The notes below the pieces were generated by a model. The model was not told where the DNA came from. It searched no databases and was given only the letters and a program-made list of their open reading frames with translations. The translations under genes were made by a program, and so were the position numbers. From a virus, in IMG/VR virus record IMGVR_UViG_3300033153_010326, positions 40,369 to 104,368 of that record: a DNA stretch of 64,000 nucleotides; one strand, 5' to 3'. This document shows positions 13,458 to 21,495 of the stretch, in pieces. Within the stretch, counting starts at the first letter, position 1, and the number at the start of each line of letters is the position of its first letter.

Positions 13458-14480
13458 ATGAAAATTGCAAATAAGAAATTGTTCATAGAACTTTATAATT
13501 CAGGTAAAAGTGATTGTGAAATTTCTCAATTATTAGAAATAGGAGAAAGAACAGTTTCTAGATATGCTCAAAATTTAAGAGCAAAAAACCAAATTAAATC
13601 TAGAAAAGAATTGCAAATTAATTCTAAAGTGAATTTAGATAAAGTTAAGGACATAGATATAGAAAAAAATTTAAAACAAGCTCAAACAGATTGGAAAATA
13701 CCAAAAGGAACTAAAAAAACAGATTCTATAGATACTTTTAAAAAATGGCTTTATGTAGCAGACCAACATGTACCTGAACATAATGTTCCTGCTAATAGAG
13801 CTATTCATAAATTAATGGATGATATTAAATTTGATGGATTTCGTATTGTAGGAGATTTTATGGATATGTCTCCGATTTCTCATTGGAACGAGCATAAACG
13901 CAAAACTCTTGAAACACAAAGATTAAAGGAGCATTATATAATAGGTAATGTTCTTTTGGATGAATATGATAAAAGATTACCTAAAAATTGCAATAAAGGT
14001 TATTTTTGGGGAAATCATGAGAATTGGTATAATGATTTAATAGAAAAACTTCCAGTATTAGAAGGAATGTTAAATCCTACAGAAGAGCTTCGTCTAATAG
14101 AAAGAAATTATAAAGTTTATGAAAATCAAAATCATATTGAAAGAATAGGCAGACTTTCAGTAACACATGGAGTATATGCTAATGTTCATGCAGTAAAAAA
14201 GCATATTGACGAATTTAAAACCAATGTAATGTTTTTTCATACTCATAGAATAGGTTCAAGGTCTTCAAGTTCTCCTGCTAAAGAAATAGCTATTATAGGA
14301 TATAATGTAGGATGTTTATGTGATAAGAATCCTGATTATCTTAGAAATAGACCTAATAAATGGAGTCTTGGTTTTGCTATTGTTTATTATTTACCAAATG
14401 GATTCTTTTTTGTCCAAAATATAAGAATTATTAAAGGAAAATTTATATATAATAATAAACTTTACGATGGGAATATATAG
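13458..14480 (+). CDS. HTH plus calcineurin-like metallophosphoesterase
   Basis: Residues 1-45 form a helix-turn-helix (DCEISQLLEIGERTVSRYAQ). The catalytic domain starts near residue 93 with LYVADQHVPEH, then FRIVGDFMDM, WGNHENWYNDL, SVTHGVY and FFHTHRIG, which are the D-x-H, G-D, G-N-H-E, H and H-x-H blocks of metallophosphoesterases. Phage proteins of this type are usually annotated as DNA phosphoesterase or exonuclease; the true substrate is unknown. The HTH suggests DNA as the target. RBS AATAGGAGATAAAA. Confidence 0.72.
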   Translation: MKIANKKLFIELYNSGKSDCEISQLLEIGERTVSRYAQNLRAKNQIKSRKELQINSKVNLDKVKDIDIEKNLKQAQTDWKIPKGTKKTDSIDTFKKWLYVADQHVPEHNVPANRAIHKLMDDIKFDGFRIVGDFMDMSPISHWNEHKRKTLETQRLKEHYIIGNVLLDEYDKRLPKNCNKGYFWGNHENWYNDLIEKLPVLEGMLNPTEELRLIERNYKVYENQNHIERIGRLSVTHGVYANVHAVKKHIDEFKTNVMFFHTHRIGSRSSSSPAKEIAIIGYNVGCLCDKNPDYLRNRPNKWSLGFAIVYYLPNGFFFVQNIRIIKGKFIYNNKLYDGNI

Positions 14481-14499
14481 AAAATAAAGGAGGATAATT

Positions 14500-14832
14500 A
14501 TGAAACTACATGTAGAGAATATATTATCACCTTACTATACTATAACTGATAAAAAATCAGGAAAAAGGATTCCTTTCTGTGTTTGGGCAAATGATAAGCA
14601 GGGAGTTTATAACTGTTATAAAACAGATAAAAATAAAAAAGTTGTTGTAAATAAAGAAAACAAAGTTGTAACCGAAACAATAAATAAACCTATTAAGATT
14701 ATTAGAAATTGTTCATGGATTTATATGTTTTTTAATTCTATGGTAAGAATTTTTAACCAATTAAGATTACTTAAAAAAATTGAAAGGAGAAAGAAAAAAT
14801 GTCTAAACCTTACCCCAAGTATGAAAAAGTAG
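14500..14832 (+). CDS. hypothetical protein, 110 aa
   Basis: RBS AAAGGAGGATAATT. The N-terminal two thirds is beta-rich (SPYYTITDKKSGKRIPFCVW, GVYNCYKTDKNKKVVV) and resembles small phage proteins that open with a short I-P-x-V-x-W motif. A hydrophobic patch (WIYMFFNSMVRIF) and basic tail follow. Its last 34 nt overlap the next gene. Confidence 0.5.
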   Translation: MKLHVENILSPYYTITDKKSGKRIPFCVWANDKQGVYNCYKTDKNKKVVVNKENKVVTETINKPIKIIRNCSWIYMFFNSMVRIFNQLRLLKKIERRKKKCLNLTPSMKK

Positions 14833-15068
14833 ACAAAGATACCATAAAAATAATAATGGAAAGAGTACAAGATGTTCCAATACAAAGAATATTAAACAAT
14901 AGGGAAGTATTGCTGGCTCAAAAAGCAGAGATAGAAAAACAATTAGAAAATATTGCTGAAATTATTAAAACAGCTAAAAAATTAGGTATAGATACTACTC
15001 TTAAACTTAAACAAGAAGATAAGAACTTTAAAAAAGGAGGAAATAAAAATGGGAAAGAAAATAGATAA
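14799..15068 (+). CDS. hypothetical coiled-coil protein, 89 aa
   Basis: Strong RBS GAAAGGAGAAAGAAAAA. One long helix with heptads (LNNREVLLAQKAEIEKQLEN) flanked by a short N-terminus and a basic glycine/lysine tail. Not recognised. Its C-terminus overlaps the next gene by 20 nt and encodes its Shine-Dalgarno. Confidence 0.55.
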   Translation: MSKPYPKYEKVDKDTIKIIMERVQDVPIQRILNNREVLLAQKAEIEKQLENIAEIIKTAKKLGIDTTLKLKQEDKNFKKGGNKNGKENR

Positions 15069-15672
15069 AAATATGAATTTACATATTAAAATTGCTAAAG
15101 GTATAAAAGAACCTATTAATGTTTATACTATTCCAGAATATTTAAGAGAAAATGCTTTTATAAAAGAGGCAACTCCAGAGTCTCGAAGTTATATTATAGA
15201 AGCTAAAAAAGTTACTTATATAGATGGTGATGGTCGTTTAAGTAGAGTTAAAGCAGATTATTATGGAGATTGTGAAATTCCTTTTTCTGGATTGAATTCT
15301 AATTTAGAATATATGTCTATAGAAGGGGTGCTTAAAGGGAATAATGAAGAAGAATTAAACGAAATAAGAATAAAAATAGCAACAGTTATGGATGTAAAAG
15401 AAATAAATTTATTAAAATTATTAAGAAAGAAAACTATTTTTTCTTGGATTTTTAGAAAGAAAGAAAACAGATATTTTATTTTTATAAAAAGAGGGGTTCC
15501 TAGAGAATTAGCAAAAAGTATGGGATTTTCTGAAAAAATTATGTTAAGAACTCCGATTGTTAATCCTTGTCCAGTTAGTATGTCAGATACAACAAAAGGA
15601 ATAAAACCAAATACTTTAGCTTATGGAGTCTATGGTTACGAATCTTACATTATGGCATTAGTTGAGGTATAA
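15049..15672 (+). CDS. hypothetical protein, 207 aa
   Basis: RBS AAAAGGAGGAAATAAAA. Mixed alpha/beta protein without a recognised domain: strands around NVYTIPEYLRENAF and KKVTYIDGDGRLSRVKADYY, a basic segment LLRKKTIFSWIFRKKENRY, and a conserved-looking end (VNPCPVSMSDTTKGIKPNTL, YGVYGYESYIMALVEV). No membrane helix predicted. It overlaps the preceding gene and abuts the next. Confidence 0.55.
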   Translation: MGKKIDKNMNLHIKIAKGIKEPINVYTIPEYLRENAFIKEATPESRSYIIEAKKVTYIDGDGRLSRVKADYYGDCEIPFSGLNSNLEYMSIEGVLKGNNEEELNEIRIKIATVMDVKEINLLKLLRKKTIFSWIFRKKENRYFIFIKRGVPRELAKSMGFSEKIMLRTPIVNPCPVSMSDTTKGIKPNTLAYGVYGYESYIMALVEV

Positions 15673-15924
15673 ATGACCAAAAAAACTTTTAAGATAAGAA
15701 CTCCTATTTGGAAGACTATGAGCGTAGGATTAGCAGAATATAAGTTAGCTGATATGAATTATGTGGAGATTATATATAGAGCTAATTCTGGAAGAAAATT
15801 ATTTCCAGATAAATATAGAATTTCTAAAGAGAAAGTTTTGAAGTATCCAACTCAGTTTGTAGGAGTAAATTTAAGAATTATTCCAATAGAAGATTTAGAA
15901 ATTGTAAAAAAAAGGAGGAAATGA
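15673..15924 (+). CDS. hypothetical protein, 83 aa
   Basis: Starts directly after the previous stop. Small basic beta-rich protein (FKIRTPIWKTMSVGLAEYKL, DMNYVEIIYRANSG) ending in KKRRK, with the run AAAAAAAAGGAGGAAATGAA at its end that serves as RBS for the histone-fold gene. Not recognised. Confidence 0.5.
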   Translation: MTKKTFKIRTPIWKTMSVGLAEYKLADMNYVEIIYRANSGRKLFPDKYRISKEKVLKYPTQFVGVNLRIIPIEDLEIVKKRRK

Positions 15925-15925
15925 A

Positions 15926-16159
15926 ATGGGAAAGATTAATTATATAAGAGTATCGTCTGTAAAGGGACTTGTAAAGGAACTTGGTCGTAGAAGTGGTAAG
16001 GATTTTTTGGAAGAGTTAGATAGAGTAGTTGGAGAAATAGTAAAAAGAGCTTCTAAGAAAGAAAGTAAGAAGAAAACTTTAGATGCTTCAGATGTTAAAG
16101 TAATTGTAGATTCTATGGTAGTAGGAGTACCAGAAGAAATGGTTAAGGATTCTAAATAA
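15926..16159 (+). CDS. histone-fold protein (bacterial/phage histone-like)
   Basis: The 77-aa product follows the short histone fold seen in archaeal histones and bacterial DUF1931 proteins: helix 1 (SVKGLVKELGRRSGKDFLEE), a long central helix (LDRVVGEIVKRASKKES), loop KKKTLDASDV and helix 3 (KVIVDSMVVG). The K-T-(hydrophobic)-x-A-x-D-V end of the central loop is the best match. It would bind DNA or dimerise on it. Strong RBS and a G+C-rich hairpin directly after the gene point to high expression. Alternative: an unrelated three-helix protein. Confidence 0.6.
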   Translation: MGKINYIRVSSVKGLVKELGRRSGKDFLEELDRVVGEIVKRASKKESKKKTLDASDVKVIVDSMVVGVPEEMVKDSK

Positions 16160-16162
16160 TTA

Positions 16163-16215
16163 AATATTGAGGGAGTTATTTGTAAGCGACCTGACCCCTC
16201 CCTCAGTATTATTTT
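16163..16215 (+). terminator. stem-loop terminator after histone-fold gene
   Basis: AATATTGAGGGA (16163-16174) pairs with TCCCTCAGTATT (16199-16210), a 12-bp stem with one G-U pair, followed by ATTTTTGG. Position 4 nt after the stop codon and the T-run fit an intrinsic terminator, probably partial since the downstream gene is close. Confidence 0.65.
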
Positions 16216-16228
16216 TGGAGGATAAAAA

Positions 16229-16369
16229 ATGGCTAATAGAATAATTAGAATGAGAAAATGGAGAGCTTCTGGTCATAAGCATAAGAAGAATAAGAAGAGC
16301 GTAGCTGACAGAAAAATAATTAAGAATCTTCTTAAAAAACATACCATAAAGGAAGTTTATGGAATATAA
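16229..16369 (+). CDS. very basic small protein, 46 aa
   Basis: ATG at 16229 after TTTTTGGAGGATAAAAA, a strong RBS. The peptide is rich in Lys, Arg and His (MRKWRASGHKHKKNKK) with a helical C-terminus. It resembles a small ribosomal-protein-like or nucleic-acid-binding peptide, but no family was identified. Overlaps the primase-helicase gene by 11 nt. Confidence 0.55.
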   Translation: MANRIIRMRKWRASGHKHKKNKKSVADRKIIKNLLKKHTIKEVYGI

Positions 16370-18371
16370 AAAAATCATCTTATCAAAATTGCTTATCTAT
16401 TTAAAAAATAAAAAAGTAAAATTAAGTAGAGGTAATATAAAAACTTTAAAATGTCCCAAATGTGGTAAGACTGCTAATATTATTCCTAATGTTAATGAAA
16501 TTAATTGTTTCGTTTGTAAGCCAAAGAAATTGTTAAATCGTTACTGGAATCTTATAGATATAGTAAGAATAATAGAAAAAGATAAAGAAAGTTGGGATGA
16601 TGAAAAGATTTTACAATATTTAAAGGAATATTTAGATATTAAAGTTACTACAGAAAAAGATAATCAAGCTATTGAAGATATTTTAAATAAGTATCAAGAA
16701 TGGGGATTTGATTTAGTACCTATACATGCTAATGGTAAAGTTCCATTTGAAATAAAAGATTGGACTATTATACCTCATAAAGAAATATATGAATGGAAAA
16801 ATTGGCTAAATGATGGTCTTAATATAGGAGTTAAAACTGGTAAGAGAAGTAATATAACCGCCATTGACATAGATGCTTTAACTAAAGAAGAAAAGAAAGA
16901 AATAAGAACAAAGAAAATTTCAAAAGAAAGATTAGAAGAATTGATGCAATTAAGACAAGACAGATTAGATAAAGTTTATAAAGAAATGGGAGATATAGTA
17001 GGTAATCCTTTAGTACAACATAATCTTGGAGGTCATCATTTAATTTATCAATATGAAGAAGATATTCGCAAAACTTATATTAAGGTTCAAGATATTCATT
17101 TAGATATAGAAAATAATGGAGGTTATATTTTACTTGCTCCTTCAAAAGTAGGTAACAATGATTCTAGAAGTTTTAAAGAAAATACAACACCACCTAAAAT
17201 GCCTGACAAATTAAAACAATTTATATTATCAAAAATGAAACCTTCTAATAAAACTTATAGTGAAGGTATTATAGAGGATATAAAAACTGAAGATTTTAAA
17301 ATAGACCCAAAGAAATTTATGTTAAAAAATAATCAATTGGAAGGATGTTGTAATACTGAATTTATAAAACTTGGAGGGATTTTACGAAAGCAATTAAATA
17401 TGAAACAAACAGGTTATGTTCTTAATGTTTTAAATAAACATATTTTAGAAAAACCAATGGAATCAAAAATGGTAAGAGCAATGTTACAAGAGTTAAATAA
17501 ATATTCTCAATTTGACGAGACAGAATTAGCTCATAAAATTTTAGAATATTTAAAAGATTGTGTAGAAGAAGCTGGTAGAATAGAAATAGCTATGGCAGTA
17601 GTTGGAACAAATAGAGGAGAAGATAAAAAGAGAGTAGATAAAGCTCTTCAGTATTTAATTAGAGAGAAGCAAATTGTAAGAAATGGCAAAGCTTATGAAA
17701 TTATTGATGATTCGGAATGGACTGAAGAATTTATGAATACAGGAATTCCTATAGATTTTAAGATGCCTTATTTTTATGATACTATGTATTTTCACGTCGG
17801 AGACCTTCTATTAATTGGAGCTTCTCCTGCAATAGGCAAAACTCACATTTCAGTAAATATTATCAAACAATTAGTAGACCAAAATATTAAACCTTATTAT
17901 GTATCATTGGAAGGAGGGAGTCGCTACGCAAAAATTGCGAAACAATTAGGATTAAAAGAAGGAGATTTTTCAATTAAAGAAACTTCTAATCCTAATAAAA
18001 TAAAATTAAAAGATGGAGCAATAACTATTATAGATTGGATATGTCCTCGTAATTATGCAGAAACTGACAAAGTTTTACAAAATTTAGCTGACAAAGTAAG
18101 AGAAACTAAAGGAATATTAATAATTTTTGTTCAATTAAGAAAAAATGATACTTGGTTAGCTCCAGACCTTATTAATCAATTTCCATCATTTGCTTGTAGA
18201 TATACTTATGATAAAGAAGATGATGGAGAATTTGGGAGATTTCATATAGATAAATTGAGAGATGCTAAAGTTAAAATTAAGAATCATAAAATACCTTGTA
18301 AGTATTCATGGGATACTAAATTATTTAAGAGGGTGGATGAATTAGATGAAGATATTAAAGAGACTGGTTAA
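16359..18371 (+). CDS. primase-polymerase / DnaB-like helicase fusion
   Basis: Residues 30-55 hold a zinc finger (CPKCG at 32, CFVC at 50). From about residue 110 a bifunctional primase/polymerase (prim-pol, AEP-type) domain follows: WGFDLVPIHANGKVPFEIKD, NIGVKTGKRSNITAIDIDAL and GGYILLAPS. The middle (360-460) is helical. The C-terminus (from about 470) is a RecA-fold helicase with Walker A GASPAIGKTH near residue 487 and IKPYYVSLEGG as the next strand. It would synthesise primers and unwind the fork. 670 aa fits such fusions. The helicase part is short, and its Walker B looks divergent. Confidence 0.78.
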   Translation: MEYKKIILSKLLIYLKNKKVKLSRGNIKTLKCPKCGKTANIIPNVNEINCFVCKPKKLLNRYWNLIDIVRIIEKDKESWDDEKILQYLKEYLDIKVTTEKDNQAIEDILNKYQEWGFDLVPIHANGKVPFEIKDWTIIPHKEIYEWKNWLNDGLNIGVKTGKRSNITAIDIDALTKEEKKEIRTKKISKERLEELMQLRQDRLDKVYKEMGDIVGNPLVQHNLGGHHLIYQYEEDIRKTYIKVQDIHLDIENNGGYILLAPSKVGNNDSRSFKENTTPPKMPDKLKQFILSKMKPSNKTYSEGIIEDIKTEDFKIDPKKFMLKNNQLEGCCNTEFIKLGGILRKQLNMKQTGYVLNVLNKHILEKPMESKMVRAMLQELNKYSQFDETELAHKILEYLKDCVEEAGRIEIAMAVVGTNRGEDKKRVDKALQYLIREKQIVRNGKAYEIIDDSEWTEEFMNTGIPIDFKMPYFYDTMYFHVGDLLLIGASPAIGKTHISVNIIKQLVDQNIKPYYVSLEGGSRYAKIAKQLGLKEGDFSIKETSNPNKIKLKDGAITIIDWICPRNYAETDKVLQNLADKVRETKGILIIFVQLRKNDTWLAPDLINQFPSFACRYTYDKEDDGEFGRFHIDKLRDAKVKIKNHKIPCKYSWDTKLFKRVDELDEDIKETG

Positions 18372-18459
18372 GAATTGGGTTTGGGTATTAATATTTATGT
18401 TTTATGGTAGTATAATAGGATTGTTGATTTTAGAAAATATAGGAGTATTTAAATCATGA
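18346..18459 (+). CDS. small membrane protein, 37 aa
   Basis: ATG at 18346 overlaps the end of the primase-helicase gene by 26 nt. One hydrophobic helix (WVWVLIFMFYGSIIGLLIL) after a basic start. Overlaps the next ORF by 4 nt. Function unknown. Confidence 0.4.
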   Translation: MKILKRLVKNWVWVLIFMFYGSIIGLLILENIGVFKS

Positions 18460-18596
18460 AAATTATAGCTTATTGGTTAGCAAAATCATGTAGGAAATTT
18501 AAATTTAAAATAGAATATTATAAACATATGAGAACAATAGAAATAACTTTGCCTCTGTGGAATATTCTTATTTTTTGGGGGAAAGATGTATATTAA
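18456..18596 (+). CDS. hypothetical protein, 46 aa
   Basis: ATG overlaps the preceding stop codon. Basic N-terminal half (LAKSCRKFKFKIEYYKHMR) and a hydrophobic C-terminal half (ITLPLWNILIFWG). Its end overlaps the RuvC-like gene. Not recognised. Confidence 0.4.
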   Translation: MKIIAYWLAKSCRKFKFKIEYYKHMRTIEITLPLWNILIFWGKDVY

Positions 18597-19176
18597 AAAA
18601 ATAAAAAAATCTAATGTGGAAACTTTCTTAGGTGTAAAGCTAAAAGATAATATGGTTGCTCTTGGAGCAGATACAGCAGTTTATCATACAGCATTTGCAA
18701 TTATTAGAACTACTGATACTTATTTAATTTTAGAAAGTTTAGAAAAAATCGAAGTTCCTAAATTAGCTAAAAAATCTACTATAGAACAAAGATTGAAAAA
18801 TTTAGATTTATACACCGAACAGTTAGATGACCTAAAAAACAAATGGTCAAAATTATATAAATTTGATTATACAAAAATCGAGGACTGTTATTATGCTTTT
18901 AGCGTTTTGACAACTAAATCTCTAGCTTATAATTCTATCCTAACTTATGATAGATTAAAACGAATTTCTACATATACAACTTTAATAATGCCAAATTCGG
19001 CTAGAGCTAAAATTAAATTTAAGAAATCTAAAAAGAAAATGACTAAAATTGAATTTAAGAATGAAATTATAGATTATGTAAATTTAGCTTTGGGATTAGA
19101 AATTACTAATAATGATGAAGCAGACAGTATCATATTAGCATTAGCTGGATTAGTGGAGGGATATTATGGGAAATAA
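18586..19176 (+). CDS. RuvC-like Holliday junction resolvase
   Basis: The core follows the RNase H-like resolvase plan: ALGADTAVYHTAFAII carries the first catalytic aspartate on strand 1, LILESLEKIEV is strand 2-3, and the C-terminal NDEADSIILALAGLVEG has the paired acidic residues of the last catalytic helix. Residues 60-95 are an extra helical insert. RuvC-like enzymes cut Holliday junctions symmetrically. The 196-aa length is near that of RuvC. RBS TGGGGGAAAGATG. Confidence 0.62.
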   Translation: MYIKKIKKSNVETFLGVKLKDNMVALGADTAVYHTAFAIIRTTDTYLILESLEKIEVPKLAKKSTIEQRLKNLDLYTEQLDDLKNKWSKLYKFDYTKIEDCYYAFSVLTTKSLAYNSILTYDRLKRISTYTTLIMPNSARAKIKFKKSKKKMTKIEFKNEIIDYVNLALGLEITNNDEADSIILALAGLVEGYYGK

Positions 19177-19360
19177 ATTTTATAAAAAATTAGAAAAAAT
19201 TAAAGGAAAAGTATTAAAAGATATTAGAACTGGATGGTCAGGAGCAGAAATAGAATTAGAGTTTGAAGATGGAACTATAGCGGAGTTAAGTATATTAAGA
19301 TACCCTGATGGTACTATTAGTGAAAAAATATTAGAAATTGAGGAAAATAATGGCAAATAA
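19166..19360 (+). CDS. hypothetical protein, 64 aa
   Basis: Overlaps the RuvC-like gene by 11 nt and has GTGGAGGGATATT upstream. Small beta-rich acidic protein (AEIELEFEDGTIAELSIL). Its end encodes the GAGGAAAATA RBS of recA and overlaps it, so expression is coupled to RecA. Confidence 0.5.
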   Translation: MGNKFYKKLEKIKGKVLKDIRTGWSGAEIELEFEDGTIAELSILRYPDGTISEKILEIEENNGK

Positions 19361-20312
19361 AGACCTAGATAAAAAATTATCAGACTTAGAAAAGAATTTT
19401 GGATTAGTTAGAGGCTCTTCTAATGATAAACTATATGAGACTATTAGAGTAGGAATTTATGCACTGGATTATGTAATTGGAGGAATAAAGGTAGTTGAGG
19501 GTGGACACAAAGTTGAGTTTTACGGGAATGAATCTAGTGGAAAAACTACGTTTTTATTAAAGACTGTAGCCAAATATCAATCTTTAGGTAAAATTTGTGT
19601 TTGGATAGTTTCTGAAAGTTTTGATGAAAATTGGGCTAAACAAATGGGAGTAGATGTAGATAAACTTTTAAGATTTTTTCCTGATTCAGTAGAACATGCT
19701 TGTGATAAAATTCTAGATTTAATACCTGAAGTAGACCTTATTGCAGTAGATAGTGTAGCTTCTTTAGTACCTGAAGCAGAATTAAAAGGAACATTAAGCG
19801 ATAAAACTAGAGGAGCACAAGCAAAAGCTTATTCAGAATTTACTAGAAAATTATATAAAAAAATTGCTCATGAAACTACAACTCTTATTTTTATTAATCA
19901 AATTCGGGAAAAGATGAATGTGATGTGGGGGAATCCAGAGGACACCCCTTGCGGTAGAGCATTAAAATTTATGTATGATACTAGAGTGATATTTAAAATT
20001 GGTAAACCTATAGATGTAGGACAAGGGAAAGATAAGGTTAGAATTGGAACGGAATTAAAAATACATGGATATAAAAATAAAAGAGGGGTTTCTAAACGTA
20101 CTGCCTACATTAATTTTTTCTTCGAGGATGGAGAAATAGAAAATGATATAAGTTTACTTCATGCTGGTATTAAATATTCTGTTATAGAATTTACTGGTCA
20201 AACTTATAAATTTGGAGATAAGAAAGCTAGGGGGAAAGATAAATTTATGAAAATCATGACAGACAAGGATTGGAATAAAGTGGAGGAATTAGTATGGAAA
20301 AGACTAAAATAA
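19350..20312 (+). CDS. recA: RecA-family recombinase
   Basis: GNESSGKTTFLL near residue 59 is Walker A; PEVDLIAVDSVASLVPEAEL is Walker B and the L1 region; LIFINQIREKMNVMWGNPED followed by CGRALKFMYDTRV is the L2/F-I-N-Q-I region diagnostic of bacterial RecA. It forms filaments on single-stranded DNA and catalyses strand exchange. 320 aa is slightly shorter than bacterial RecA, as in phage versions. Start ATG 19350 is set by GAGGAAAATA. Next to the RuvC-like gene, which fits recombination-dependent replication. Confidence 0.93.
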   Translation: MANKDLDKKLSDLEKNFGLVRGSSNDKLYETIRVGIYALDYVIGGIKVVEGGHKVEFYGNESSGKTTFLLKTVAKYQSLGKICVWIVSESFDENWAKQMGVDVDKLLRFFPDSVEHACDKILDLIPEVDLIAVDSVASLVPEAELKGTLSDKTRGAQAKAYSEFTRKLYKKIAHETTTLIFINQIREKMNVMWGNPEDTPCGRALKFMYDTRVIFKIGKPIDVGQGKDKVRIGTELKIHGYKNKRGVSKRTAYINFFFEDGEIENDISLLHAGIKYSVIEFTGQTYKFGDKKARGKDKFMKIMTDKDWNKVEELVWKRLK

Positions 20313-20608
20313 AAAAGATTCCTGATAGATGGTATCATAGAGTCAAAGGATGGAAATATAGTAGGGATTGTAAATGTTATTATAGGTCAGATTTTCAAAG
20401 TCCTCCTTTTATGTATTGTTTAGGAAATAGAATGATACATGCTGATTATGGTTATGATAGTTATGGAATTTATTGGACAGGTTCTACAAGTGAAGCTTGG
20501 CATGGGGGGTATAGAGGTAATGATTTAGGAAAAGCTATAAGATGGGTAAGAGGAGCTAGACATAAAAAATTAGGTTGTTATTTATGGGGAGATAAATATG
20601 AAAAATAA
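20294..20608 (+). CDS. hypothetical protein, 104 aa
   Basis: Overlaps the recA end by 19 nt. Unusually rich in Tyr, Trp, Gly and Arg (DRWYHRVKGWKYSRDC, YGYDSYGIYWTGSTSEAWHG), suggesting a compact carbohydrate- or nucleic-acid-binding fold. A pair of nearby cysteines (CKC) is the only metal-like motif. Not recognised. Confidence 0.5.
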   Translation: MEKTKIKKIPDRWYHRVKGWKYSRDCKCYYRSDFQSPPFMYCLGNRMIHADYGYDSYGIYWTGSTSEAWHGGYRGNDLGKAIRWVRGARHKKLGCYLWGDKYEK

Positions 20609-20753
20609 AACAGTAGAATGTTATTGTTGTCATAAAGAATACGAACTTAAAGATATTACAAAAATTTATGCTGGAAAAGATGAATATAGATTTGTATGTA
20701 AAGGATGTAATAATTTAAAAGATATACCAATAGGAATAATAGGAGACAAATAA
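20598..20753 (+). CDS. zinc-finger protein, 51 aa
   Basis: ATG at 20598 after TGGGGAGATAAAT. CYCC and CKGC bracket a short beta segment, a small treble-clef or ribbon zinc finger. It overlaps the preceding gene by 11 nt and ends on the base before the next ATG. Confidence 0.5.
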   Translation: MKNKTVECYCCHKEYELKDITKIYAGKDEYRFVCKGCNNLKDIPIGIIGDK

Positions 20754-20927
20754 ATGAAAGAATATTATTGGGTTTCTACTTCATTTGCAACATCCATGAT
20801 AACTATAGAAGAAGGAATTATTATAGATTCAGCACCAGTATGGAGAGAGTTTATAGAAACTAATTTTAATAAATTTTTAGAATGGTTAGAACAAAAAGGA
20901 GAAGTTAAATGGAAACAAATAGGATAG
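20754..20927 (+). CDS. hypothetical protein, 57 aa
   Basis: Starts directly after the zinc-finger gene, which supplies AGGAGACAAATAA as RBS. Strand MKEYYWVSTSFATSMITIEE and a helix ending FLEWLEQKGEVKWKQIG: it resembles short phage proteins that monitor or bind small ligands, but no match was recognised. Confidence 0.45.
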   Translation: MKEYYWVSTSFATSMITIEEGIIIDSAPVWREFIETNFNKFLEWLEQKGEVKWKQIG

Positions 20928-21100
20928 AAAGAATTATTGAAGGTTTAAAATTAATAAATTCTAAAGCGGAAGTAATATTAAGAAGAGAAGTTATGGAAGC
21001 TGATTGTTTAAATTTTTCTGAATTAGCTGATAAAATGTCAAATCATATTAAAAATATTTGTAATCAATTAATTAAGGAAATTAAAAATGGAAACAAATAG
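20909..21100 (+). CDS. hypothetical helical protein, 63 aa
   Basis: Begins METNRIE, the same seven residues as the next gene, with identical DNA over about 22 nt. The rest is helical (IIEGLKLINSKAEVILRREV, LADKMSNHIKNICNQLIKEI). RBS AAAAGGAGAAGTTAA. Function unknown. Confidence 0.5.
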   Translation: METNRIERIIEGLKLINSKAEVILRREVMEADCLNFSELADKMSNHIKNICNQLIKEIKNGNK

Positions 21101-21284
21101 GATAGAAAAAAGAGCTAAAGAAATTTTAGCAGAATTTCCTCAAATAAAAGAACAACCTGTTTCTATAAGTGGAAACTTCCATTTAGGAGAGACCATAGAA
21201 CAACATTTAGAAAGATGTAAACAGAAACCTAATCTAGAGAAAGCAAATAAATTTCTTTTAGATATTAGAAAGGAGAATTGGTAA
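21087..21284 (+). CDS. hypothetical helical protein, 65 aa
   Basis: Also begins METNRIE, overlapping the preceding gene by 14 nt, but the remainder is different (KEILAEFPQIKEQPVSISGN, LEKANKFLLDIRKENW). The shared start suggests that the translation-initiation segment was duplicated or recombined. Function unknown. Confidence 0.5.
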   Translation: METNRIEKRAKEILAEFPQIKEQPVSISGNFHLGETIEQHLERCKQKPNLEKANKFLLDIRKENW

Positions 21285-21285
21285 C

Positions 21286-21495
21286 ATGAAAATAATATTA
21301 GAATATGAAGGCAATGGAGAATTAAGAAGAAGAGTTCAAATAGATACAGATGCAGAATCAATTCATAATGTTATGAATGAAATTGAAAATGCTTTGATTG
21401 CTTATGGATTTCATCCAGATACTGTAAAAGATGGGTTTTTAGGAAAAGCGGAACAAATAGAAAATAACAAAGAAGGAGAAAAAAGTGGATTATAA
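21286..21495 (+). CDS. hypothetical protein, 69 aa
   Basis: Follows the previous gene by one base, with AAAGGAGAATTGGTAAC as RBS. A strand (MKIILEYEGN), an acidic middle and a helix (IHNVMNEIENALIAYGFHP) suggest a small ferredoxin-like alpha/beta protein. Not recognised. Confidence 0.5.
   Translation: MKIILEYEGNGELRRRVQIDTDAESIHNVMNEIENALIAYGFHPDTVKDGFLGKAEQIENNKEGEKSGL

Noticed and set aside
13148-13486. Long minus-strand ORF opposite the resolvase-like gene
   Set aside because: It is the antisense shadow of a gene with family motifs on the plus strand, has a hydrophobic composition that results from A/T-rich reverse reading, and lacks a ribosome-binding site.
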